From assembly GCF_001644645.1 (NCBI RefSeq), contig NZ_CP011390.1:1178001-1242000 (forward strand): DNA of 64,000 nucleotides. The letters run 5' to 3'. Below the pieces are notes generated by a model. The model ran no database searches, had not been told where the DNA came from, and worked only from the letters and a program-made list of their open reading frames with translations. Both the position numbers and the translations under genes were made by a program. Position 1 is the stretch's first letter. Every line of letters starts with the position of its first letter. The DNA is from Flavisolibacter tropicus (lineage in GTDB: Bacteria; Bacteroidota; Bacteroidia; Chitinophagales; Chitinophagaceae). Shown here in pieces: positions 8,875 to 15,380 of this stretch.

Positions 8875-9645
8875 CTATTTTTTCTTTAACATGATGCGAG
8901 TGTAGATCTCGGTTAGCTTTTGTTTCGTATTCATGGGAAACTCACCTTTCATCATCCAATCGTAATACTGAGGCTCCGCTTTGAGCACATCAGCAATAGT
9001 GCGTCCTTTATGTTTACCAAAGTTGAAAACCTCTTCACCTTTGTCATTATAAGCAAAGCGACGGGCAAAGTCAATGATCGTATCATCGCCAACAGCCTTG
9101 ATAATTGAATCAATGCTGTTGCCAAGCTGCGGATAGCGATCTACCTGAGCTGACAGGATTTCAGCAGTAGCTGTTGCATCTACTTCAGCTCCATGTGCAC
9201 CATCCAGCTCCTTATTGCAATAAAAACGGTAGGCAGCCGACAGCGTACGTTGCTCCATTTGGTGGAAGATCTTTTGTACATCTACCACTTTCCGGTTTTT
9301 CATATCAAAGTCCACATCGGCACGGATAAACTCCTCTACCAGTATGGGCATATCTAGGCGATAGGCATTATAAAAGGATAAGTCACAACCGTCAAGAAAC
9401 TGTTTGATCTCTTGCGCAGTTTGTTTAAAAGTAGGCGCATCTTTTACCATTTCATCCGTAATGCCATGAATCTCACTGATATTCTTGGGAATAGGCATTT
9501 GCGGGTTAATGATCTTACGTTTTACAGTACGGTTACCATCTGGCAGATGCTTAATAATGGCAATTTCCACGATACGGTCGGTAGACACATTTGTACCCGT
9601 AGCTTCTATGTCAATAAAAGCCAAGGGCTTCTTCAGTTGTAACAT
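8875..9645 (-). CDS. DnaQ-family 3'-5' exonuclease
   Basis: A 256-residue DEDD exonuclease. Exo I is FIDIEATGTNVSTDRIVEIA (about 10-29, Asp and Glu metal ligands), Exo II lies around NAYRLDMPILVEEF, and Exo III is HGAEVDATATAEIL (about 151-164; His then Asp, the DEDDh type). A C-terminal module (about 205-250) with FNFGKHKGRTIADV resembles the short domain that follows the nuclease in ExoX-like proteins. Likely roles are repair or RNA/DNA end trimming rather than replicative proofreading. It sits between mpl and the GT2 gene. Confidence 0.88.
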   Translation of the reverse strand: MLQLKKPLAFIDIEATGTNVSTDRIVEIAIIKHLPDGNRTVKRKIINPQMPIPKNISEIHGITDEMVKDAPTFKQTAQEIKQFLDGCDLSFYNAYRLDMPILVEEFIRADVDFDMKNRKVVDVQKIFHQMEQRTLSAAYRFYCNKELDGAHGAEVDATATAEILSAQVDRYPQLGNSIDSIIKAVGDDTIIDFARRFAYNDKGEEVFNFGKHKGRTIADVLKAEPQYYDWMMKGEFPMNTKQKLTEIYTRIMLKKK

Positions 9646-9703
9646 TCCTCTGGGTTATATAAGTGGTAAAGGTAAAATATTGTTGTTTTCCAAGTCGTTA
9701 ATA

Positions 9704-11071
9704 TTATCCACCCACCTTGGTAATGTGTTTGGCAAAAGCCTCTACATCCATTCCATCATAGTTTCCAGAGCTCATAAGCAGCACTACTGAATTGTCAAAC
9801 TGGCGTTCTGCCAACCATTGCTCCAACTCCTGCTTCTGATTCAAGACCTGAAGATTCTCTTTACCAAAACCGGCTTTAACCATCTCTTTTTTCAACTCCG
9901 GCATCCGTTTAAGCTCTAAGGCGTGTTTACTGTAATACACAGCTGCCTCTTCAGCCACATTTAAAACATCTTTGTATTCTGTCATAAACTGCTCATTCAA
10001 ACTACTATACGTGTGTAGCTCAAGCAGGGCAACCAGCTTACGATCAGGAAATTGTTCTTTTACCGCATCAATAGTTGCTTTCACTTTGGAAGGTGCATGC
10101 GCAAAATCGCGGTATACTGTAGTTGTATTATTCTTACTGAGTAACTCCAAGCGTTTGGCCGCCCCGGTAAAACTTCCAATAGCATGGACAAAGGCTTTAG
10201 CTGATATCCCTAACTGCTTACATACCAGCCAGGCCGCATGCATATTCAGAAGGTTATGGTTGCCAAATACTTTTAAAGCGGTTTCTTCCCCTTCTATACA
10301 CACACGTGTTTCACCATTGCTGATGGTATACGATGGAACAGAATATGGATAGTAATGAATATCCTTGCGGCCTATAGAAGCCACTAAGTCTTTTAACGTT
10401 TGATCGCCTTCATTATAGATCAAATATCCCTCTGGCTCTATTTTATTGATGAAAATGCGGAACTGCTCCAGGTAGTTGTCAAAAGTGGGGAACACATTAA
10501 TATGATCCCAGGCAATACCGGTTAGGATAGCTATATGAGGGAAAAGAAAGTGAAACTTTGGTCTTCTTTCAATAGCGCTGGCCGGATATTCATCTGCTTC
10601 ACATACAATAATGGGTGCATCAGTAATATCTACCGACTGGTTAAAACCTTCCAGACGAGCTCCCACTAAGTAATCGAATGATTTACCAGCATTCTTTAGC
10701 ACATGCATCAGCATGGCAGTTGTGGTGGTTTTGCCATGGCTTCCACCTACTGCTACTCTTGTTTTATTTTGACTTTCCTTATAGATATACTCAGGGAACG
10801 AATAAATAGGTAACCCCAACTCCTTTGCCTTTATTAGCTCCGGATTATCAGCCTTTGCATGCATACCCAACAGCACGGCATCCAGAGCCCCTGTAATTCG
10901 CTCTGGAAACCAACCGATTACACTGGGAAGAAGCCCTTCCTTTTCCAAGTTAGACTTGGCAGGCTCAAAAATTTCGTCGTCACTACCTGTAATTTGGTAT
11001 CCTTTTCGCTTTAAGGCTATAGCAAGTTGGTGCATAACACTGCCGCCGATTGATATAAAATGGATATTCAT
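9704..11071 (-). CDS. mpl: UDP-N-acetylmuramate:L-Ala-gamma-D-Glu-meso-DAP ligase (Mpl)
   Basis: Peptidoglycan-recycling ligase of the Mur family; it rejoins recovered tripeptide L-Ala-gamma-D-Glu-meso-DAP to UDP-MurNAc with ATP in the cytoplasm. The 455 residues begin with the Mur N-terminal fold (MNIHFISIGGSVMHQLAIAL), contain the ATP-binding loop GGSHGKTTTTAML (about 107-119), the CEADEYPAS segment typical of Mpl rather than MurC, and the C-terminal Mur domain. Length matches Mpl. It heads the operon with the exonuclease and GT2. A weak -7 box (TAGCCTTG on the minus strand) lies at 11093-11100. Confidence 0.9.
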   Translation of the reverse strand: MNIHFISIGGSVMHQLAIALKRKGYQITGSDDEIFEPAKSNLEKEGLLPSVIGWFPERITGALDAVLLGMHAKADNPELIKAKELGLPIYSFPEYIYKESQNKTRVAVGGSHGKTTTTAMLMHVLKNAGKSFDYLVGARLEGFNQSVDITDAPIIVCEADEYPASAIERRPKFHFLFPHIAILTGIAWDHINVFPTFDNYLEQFRIFINKIEPEGYLIYNEGDQTLKDLVASIGRKDIHYYPYSVPSYTISNGETRVCIEGEETALKVFGNHNLLNMHAAWLVCKQLGISAKAFVHAIGSFTGAAKRLELLSKNNTTTVYRDFAHAPSKVKATIDAVKEQFPDRKLVALLELHTYSSLNEQFMTEYKDVLNVAEEAAVYYSKHALELKRMPELKKEMVKAGFGKENLQVLNQKQELEQWLAERQFDNSVVLLMSSGNYDGMDVEAFAKHITKVGG

Positions 11072-11167
11072 TATGCTTTGTTAAGTAATTTTCAAGGCTA
11101 GTTGCAATTTCCCTACCTCTTTTCCACCTTGGAGTAAAGAAATGTAGAGATGGGTGTTTACATTTTC

Positions 11168-11175
11168 TACCTTTG
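11168..11175 (+). promoter_or_regulatory. -7 promoter box for the lipoprotein-ytxJ pair
   Basis: TACCTTTG is a full TAnnTTTG match, 47 bases before the lipoprotein ATG. A -33 TTG is not evident. Confidence 0.5.
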
Positions 11176-11222
11176 TAAAATATCTGGCAAAATAAACCGT
11201 TTTACAACAAACCCTTTTTGCA

Positions 11223-11354
11223 ATGAAGAATAAAATTTTTGCTTTCGTTCTTTTACTATCTACTGTAGCTGTTATGAGTTCTTGTGCGAGCTCTCGCAGT
11301 AAATATGGCTGCCCTGCTACAGCATACCAGTATAAGGCAAAGCATCATATTTAA
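11223..11354 (+). CDS. Very small lipoprotein (43 residues)
   Basis: A short gene starting at ATG 11223 with stop TAA 11352-11354. It encodes a lipoprotein signal with a lipobox ending VMSSC (Cys about 20), then a 23-residue Ser/Lys/His-rich tail containing KYGCPATAY. The good promoter box upstream and the 27-bp gap to ytxJ suggest that the two are co-transcribed. No function is known to me; the mature peptide is too short for an enzyme. Confidence 0.65.
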   Translation: MKNKIFAFVLLLSTVAVMSSCASSRSKYGCPATAYQYKAKHHI

Positions 11355-11381
11355 TTAGGATCACTTTTTAATTCGTATAGT

Positions 11382-11717
11382 ATGTCATGGATTGCGTTAA
11401 CCAGCGGGGCCCAGCTGGATGAAATTGTGAAAAAATCGGCCGAAAAGACACAAGTAATCTTTAAACACAGTACTCGATGCTCTATCAGTTCCGTTGCCCA
11501 ACAACGGCTGCAAAAGGGTAAGCTTCCTGAAGATATAGACTTCTATTATTTGGACTTATTGTCGTATAGAGGTATATCTAACCAAGTGGAAGATACGTTT
11601 AAGGTTCATCACGAATCTCCACAGGTTTTGGTTATTAAAGATGGCAAGTGCGTTTATGATGAAAGCCATTTGGCGATATCGATGGACGAGATCGTGGATC
11701 AAGCTAAGGCGGCGTAG
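11382..11717 (+). CDS. ytxJ: Bacilliredoxin-like protein YtxJ/BrxC
   Basis: A 111-residue thioredoxin-fold protein of the YtxJ (bacilliredoxin BrxC) family, which is linked to bacillithiol thiol-disulfide exchange. The active-site cysteine is C33 in KHSTRCSISS; the single-Cys TRCxIS arrangement is that of this family. The cis-Pro region is HHESPQVLVIKDG. It suggests that the host makes bacillithiol, as many Bacteroidota do. It follows the tiny lipoprotein and ends before the terminator at 11810-11837. Confidence 0.87.
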   Translation: MSWIALTSGAQLDEIVKKSAEKTQVIFKHSTRCSISSVAQQRLQKGKLPEDIDFYYLDLLSYRGISNQVEDTFKVHHESPQVLVIKDGKCVYDESHLAISMDEIVDQAKAA

Positions 11718-11718
11718 C

Positions 11719-11790
11719 AGCGCGGCAGAAGCCGGGCTCGTGAATGGTGAGTGGTGAATAATAAGTAACCGGCACACAAAGCCAGAAGAT
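11719..11790. repeat. Copy of the mosaic intergenic repeat (CACTCACCATTCACCAC word)
   Basis: Read on the minus strand, this stretch gives GTGTGCCGGTTACT, a CACCACTCACCATTCACGAG word and a CCCGGCTT end, closely matching 56526-56580. No coding potential. Confidence 0.55.
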
Positions 11791-11809
11791 CAAATTCTCT
11801 TACATTATC

Positions 11810-11837
11810 AAAGCACTCCGATGGTGGAGTGCTTTTT
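11810..11837 (+). terminator. Terminator after ytxJ
   Basis: AAAGCACTCC / GGAGTGCTTT stem (10 bp) with a 6-base loop followed by a T-run. The core GCACTCC-GGAGTGC is reused at 13686-13710 and 19814-19860. Confidence 0.8.
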
Positions 11838-12183
11838 CTATTTATTGACATTTCTATTCTTCTCTCATCTTTCTTCCATTATCAGCTAATTGACACATCC
11901 GCTAATCCCCTCCTTTTCTCCTTTGCTCTGTGCGAAATTATATAGCGAAGCGCCGGCCACCAGGCCTGGTGCACGTTGGGCATCGTTTTAACATTTCTCT
12001 AAAACCATTGATTTTACAGCGTTTACATCAATCTTATTGTATTTAGATAGTGTAATTCTCCCAAAAACTTGTTTCCCTACCTTTTTAGTATGGTAATATC
12101 TTTAAAGGAGAAATTATGGTGAGGCGGATGTTTATTAATTCCCGATAACCTGAACATATATTCATATAGCAAGCAATCGTTCC
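11838..12183. other. Leader region upstream of amt
   Basis: No ordinary gene. It contains a perfect 14-bp palindrome CACCAGGCCTGGTG at 11958-11971, a weak -7 box TACCTTTT at 12078-12085, an AAAGGAG-like sequence before an ATG at 12116 that would encode only ten residues (MVRRMFINSR), and one copy of the dispersed motif at 12165-12181. Together with the terminator at 12184-12211 it may be a short leader transcript. Confidence 0.4.
12165..12181 (+). repeat. Copy of the dispersed TATAGCAAGCAATCGTT motif
   Basis: Seventeen bases identical to 14968-14984 and 16/17 to 15103-15119. It lies directly before a terminator-like hairpin upstream of amt. Confidence 0.7.
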
Positions 12184-12211
12184 GTCCGCTGTGTCTACAG
12201 TGGACTTTTTT
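12184..12211 (+). terminator. Terminator or attenuator hairpin in front of amt
   Basis: GTCCGCTGT / ACAGTGGAC stem of 9 bp (one G-U pair) with GTCT loop, followed by TTTTTTATTTTA, only 30 bases before the amt start. No gene upstream in this gap would need it, so it may end a short leader RNA and attenuate amt. Confidence 0.6.
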
Positions 12212-12240
12212 ATTTTATCACCTAATCAAAACCCTATAGT

Positions 12241-13602
12241 ATGTTTAAAAAGCTGGAAGCTACGTTCCAACGGCCACTGATCAGCCTGAAGTTCAGCAAG
12301 ACCGGAGCGCTACCCTTTATCATCCTTTTTGTATTGGTTTGGCTCTGTTTAAAATTTCCCAGCCTCCCTGCCGCTATCCCTTCCTTTCCATCGATCAGCG
12401 CCGCCGATACAGCCTGGATGCTTACCGCAACCGCATTGGTCTTAATTATGACGCCGGGACTTGCCTTCTTTTATGGCGGCATGGTTAGCAGAAAGAACGT
12501 GTTATCTACCATGCTTCAAAGCTTCATTTGCATGGTAGTTATTACTGTACTATGGGTCACCGTTGGATTTAGTTTAGCTTTTGGTGATTCTATTGGTGGT
12601 ATCATTGGTAATCCTTCCAGCTTTTTTATGATGAAAGGTGTAATGGAAGGAGCTCCCTGGAAATTAGCTCCTACGGTGCCGTTGATCGTATTTGTGTTCT
12701 TCCAGCTAAAATTTGCCATAGTAACACCAGCACTGATCACTGGCGCCTTTGCTGAGCGGATACGCTTTACTTCCTATTTAGTATTTATTTGTTTATTCTC
12801 CTTATTCATTTATAGTCCGCTAGCACATGCCACCTGGCACCCGGAAGGTATCCTTTTCAAATGGGGTGTATTGGATTTTGCAGGTGGTACTGTAGTGCAT
12901 ATGAGCGCTGGAGTAGCCGCTTTGGCCAGCGCACTTTATATGCGCATGCGCAATGAGCCTTCGCATAACCCTGCCCGTATTACGTATGTATTGCTAGGCA
13001 CGGGTTTGCTTTGGTTTGGCTGGTTTGGTTTCAATGCGGGTTCCGCCTTCGGTGCTAATAGTTTAGCCAGCATTGCATTAGGCACAACTACAACCGCTTC
13101 TGCAGCAGCAGCATTAGCATGGGTAGCGTTCGATGCCATGCGTGGCAAAAAGCCTTCGGCTATGGGTACCTGTATTGGTGCAGTAGTAGGCTTGGTGGCC
13201 ATTACGCCTGCGGCAGGCTTTGTTACTATTCCTCATTCTATTGTTATTGGAGTTTTTAGCAGTATTGTCAGCAACCTGATGGTAGAACTAAGAACACGAA
13301 CTTCCTTAGACGACACACTGGATGTGTTTCCATGTCATGGTGTAGGCGGTATCATGGGCATGTTATTAACGGGCGTATTTGCTCATAAAAATATTAATAG
13401 CGCTGTGACTACCAACGGGCTCTTTTATGGAGAAAGCAAGCTCTTTATTGTACAGTTACTGAGCATGCTAGGTGTTTTTGCGTTTGTGCTTATTGGAACA
13501 ATGATCCTCTTAAAAATTACAGATGCAATTACCCCACTAAGGGTTAGCAAACGCGAAGAAAGCCTAGGCCTTGATAGGACACAGCATGGCGAAAGACTGT
13601 AA
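12241..13602 (+). CDS. amt: Ammonium transporter (Amt)
   Basis: Inner-membrane ammonium channel of 453 residues with about 11-12 membrane segments. Signature stretches are TPGLAFFYGGMVSRKNVL (about 70), DFAGGTVVHMSAGVAALASA (about 211), where the conserved Asp and the first pore His lie, and PCHGVGGIMGMLLTGVFA (about 365) with the second pore His. The N-terminus (about 1-50) has an extra hydrophobic segment before the core. No glnK gene is next to it. The hairpin at 12184-12211 could couple expression to nitrogen status, but the sequence does not show how. Confidence 0.93.
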   Translation: MFKKLEATFQRPLISLKFSKTGALPFIILFVLVWLCLKFPSLPAAIPSFPSISAADTAWMLTATALVLIMTPGLAFFYGGMVSRKNVLSTMLQSFICMVVITVLWVTVGFSLAFGDSIGGIIGNPSSFFMMKGVMEGAPWKLAPTVPLIVFVFFQLKFAIVTPALITGAFAERIRFTSYLVFICLFSLFIYSPLAHATWHPEGILFKWGVLDFAGGTVVHMSAGVAALASALYMRMRNEPSHNPARITYVLLGTGLLWFGWFGFNAGSAFGANSLASIALGTTTTASAAAALAWVAFDAMRGKKPSAMGTCIGAVVGLVAITPAAGFVTIPHSIVIGVFSSIVSNLMVELRTRTSLDDTLDVFPCHGVGGIMGMLLTGVFAHKNINSAVTTNGLFYGESKLFIVQLLSMLGVFAFVLIGTMILLKITDAITPLRVSKREESLGLDRTQHGERL

Positions 13603-13604
13603 GC

Positions 13605-13660
13605 AACGCGAGGCCTCGCACGCCCCAGCCCCTAAATGGGAAAAGGCCTATGCGCAAAAG
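13605..13660. repeat. Copy of the CCCCTTTAGGGG mosaic repeat (inverse)
   Basis: Minus strand reads CCCATTTAGGGGCTGGGGCGTG, close to 56510-56532 (CCCCTTTAGGGGCCGGGGGCGTG). Confidence 0.5.
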
Positions 13661-13685
13661 ATCAGACACTCTTATAAAACAAAAC

Positions 13686-13710
13686 CACTCCTTTACCCGG
13701 AGTGCTTTTT
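13686..13710 (+). terminator. Terminator after amt
   Basis: CACTCC / GGAGTG stem with a 7-base loop and T-run. It has the same core as the ytxJ terminator. Confidence 0.7.
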
Positions 13711-13796
13711 ATAGGGAAAACCAAAATCCTTCTAATTAAAATTATCCTATTCCTTCCTCCTAATTCTTTAATCTCCCCAATTCCTTCACTTCTTCC

Positions 13797-13827
13797 TTCA
13801 TCATTCCTTGTTCCTTGTTCATTATTC
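13797..13827. repeat. 31-bp segment shared with 56675-56705
   Basis: Begins TTCATCATTCCTTGTTCC and ends TTCATTATTC. It is identical over 31 bases to the copy 43 kb away, and both copies are followed by C/T-rich short tandem repeats. Confidence 0.75.
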
Positions 13828-13887
13828 CCTTGTTACTTGCCTGCTACTCCTACGCTCCTTCATAGCTACGCCCCTGTCCCTTCATAG

Positions 13888-13984
13888 TTACTCCGTATGG
13901 AAGACTAGGTTACTCCGTATGGAAGCCTACTTAACTCCGTATCTCACCCGTACCTCGGCCGATCCTTCGGCCGATCCCTCGGCC
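13888..13984. repeat. Two short tandem arrays (22-bp and 12-bp units)
   Basis: TTACTCCGTATGGAAG occurs at 13888 and 13910 (22-bp period) with a partial third copy near 13932. It is followed by TCGGCCGATCC(T/C) at 13955 and 13967 and a partial copy at 13979. Confidence 0.7.
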
Positions 13985-14272
13985 CCTACCACCCCCATAC
14001 CTTAACCGTATGTCGTCACTTGATCAATGTTGTAAACTGTAAAAAATAGTAAAGAAAACTGTAATAAGAAGGGCGAAAATTGCTCTAAAAGAGAAGACCC
14101 TAAAGATACAAAACCAGGCTCTCTTCCCCCAATTCCAAATCCCTAATTCCCAACTCCTTCTATCCTCCGCGCTTATCGGGGCCATCTGCGGGAGACACTT
14201 GTGCGCAGGAGCTCCATTTAGTGGCCTGGGGCGTTCGTAAGCCTCCTTTCACGTTTGACGTCTCAAGTTTCA

Positions 14273-14944
14273 CTATTTGCCTTCCATTTGCTCTATGAAA
14301 CCTCTTACCTTCTCCATATCCTTTACTCCGGGTATGATCTCGAAGCGGCTGCAGATATCGACAACAAAAAGATCTTTTGCAACTTCGTCTTTCATGAACT
14401 CATGTACCAGATAGGCATCTGTTGGTTCTATGCCACCACTCAGAAAAAAGGGCTTATCTATGCGAAGGCCTTTTAAGCGATTCCAGTTAAACTTTCGGCC
14501 TGTACCGCCATACAAGTTTTTATTTTCCCTTTCTTCTTTTGATGCGGGCACACCTGTATCAAATAAAAAATGGTCGGCATCTTCATAATAGTCCTTTATC
14601 ATCCATTGCACATGATCGTTCTCTGCAAAGCGAAAGGCTTTGATCACATCTATATAATTAGAAATGCGGGAACATTCGTAAGGTGATTCGCGACCATGCA
14701 ACTGCACCATATCCAATCCGAAAGCATCAATCTGTCTCATGATCTCATCGTACGACGCGTCTACAAATACGCCGACCTTACAAAGTTTTAATTTTGCACG
14801 TCTGACATCTGCTCCCTGCAATCCTCTTTTCAAAGCCAAACGCGGACTGGGAGGATAAAAGATAAAGCCAGCAAAAGCCACTCCCACTTCATCGAGCTCA
14901 TACAATTGATCCATGTCTGTTATGCCACAAACCTTGATCTTCAT
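14273..14944 (-). CDS. trpF: Phosphoribosylanthranilate isomerase (TrpF), stand-alone
   Basis: Tryptophan biosynthesis enzyme (PRA to CdRP), a TIM barrel of 223 residues, slightly longer than the usual 200-210. It starts with the family signature KVCGIT whose Cys is the general base (Cys5), has HGRESPYECS in the middle and the phosphate-binding LSGGIEPTDAYLV near 165-180; Asp in FDTGVPAS (about 126) is the expected general acid. No other trp gene is nearby, so it is split from the pathway operon. Two copies of the dispersed AGCAAGCAATCG motif lie 25 and 160 bp upstream. Confidence 0.88.
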   Translation of the reverse strand: MKIKVCGITDMDQLYELDEVGVAFAGFIFYPPSPRLALKRGLQGADVRRAKLKLCKVGVFVDASYDEIMRQIDAFGLDMVQLHGRESPYECSRISNYIDVIKAFRFAENDHVQWMIKDYYEDADHFLFDTGVPASKEERENKNLYGGTGRKFNWNRLKGLRIDKPFFLSGGIEPTDAYLVHEFMKDEVAKDLFVVDICSRFEIIPGVKDMEKVRGFIEQMEGK

Positions 14945-14967
14945 GCTATATACGTTTTACAATTTTA

Positions 14968-14984
14968 TATAGCAAGCAATCGTT
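14968..14984 (+). repeat. Copy of the dispersed TATAGCAAGCAATCGTT motif
   Basis: Identical over 17 bases to 12165-12181. The reverse strand, AACGATTGCTTGCTATA, points into trpF 23 bases later. Confidence 0.7.
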
Positions 14985-15102
14985 TAAAACCTCTCCATTT
15001 CAACTTTGAAAACAAGACAAAAGAAAAATCACATAGCAATAGAATTACAACGAACATGACTAAATAGCCATATAGTTTTAATCAGGAATGTAAAATGAAT
15101 TC

Positions 15103-15119
15103 AATAGCAAGCAATCGTT
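15103..15119 (+). repeat. Copy of the dispersed AGCAAGCAATCGTT motif
   Basis: AATAGCAAGCAATCGTT, same orientation as the copy 135 bp to the left. Confidence 0.7.
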
Positions 15120-15380
15120 GGAAATATGCGAAAGGGAAAAGGAAGATGACTTCCTGTGTTCCATAAAGTAAAAACAAAACCTTTAAAAGTGCAAGTTATT
15201 TCTACTTAATCCCTTTAAAAATTTAAAAGTGCATTTTGAGATAAATTCTAAAGGCAAAATTCTAAATCACAAATACCAAACTGAATTAGGTATTTGGTAT
15301 CAACTTAATATAGTCAACAAAGATTAGATCTACTTCAGTGAAAAGCAACCGCATGTAAATAGTAACAAGAAAAGTATTTT

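Larger units (their letters stand above)
13711..14272. other. 560-bp intergenic stretch with tandem and mosaic repeats
   Basis: No credible gene; the open frames here run through low-complexity C/T-rich DNA. It holds a 31-bp segment (13797-13827) identical to 56675-56705, tandem arrays at 13888-13984, an AATTCCC word block around 14130-14155, a copy of the CCCCTTTAGGGG-type repeat around 14185-14240 and CACGTTTGACGTCTCAAG words at its end. Confidence 0.6.
14945..15380. other. 436-bp intergenic stretch upstream of trpF
   Basis: No gene. AT-rich, with two copies of the dispersed motif, TTTAAAAGTGCA words repeated at about 15181 and 15222, and ATTCTAAA/CAAATACCAAA words at 15243-15300. Confidence 0.5.

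Noticed and set aside
11958..11971. Perfect palindrome CACCAGGCCTGGTG as an operator
   Set aside because: A single short GC-rich palindrome with no promoter near it; kept only as a note in the amt leader entry.
13797..13984. CRISPR-like array
   Set aside because: The units are adjacent tandem repeats without spacers of regular length, and no cas gene is in the window.
13702..14005. Open frames of 61 and 65 codons
   Set aside because: They run through C/T-rich tandem and word repeats; the composition (Pro/Ser/Leu runs) is that of low-complexity DNA.
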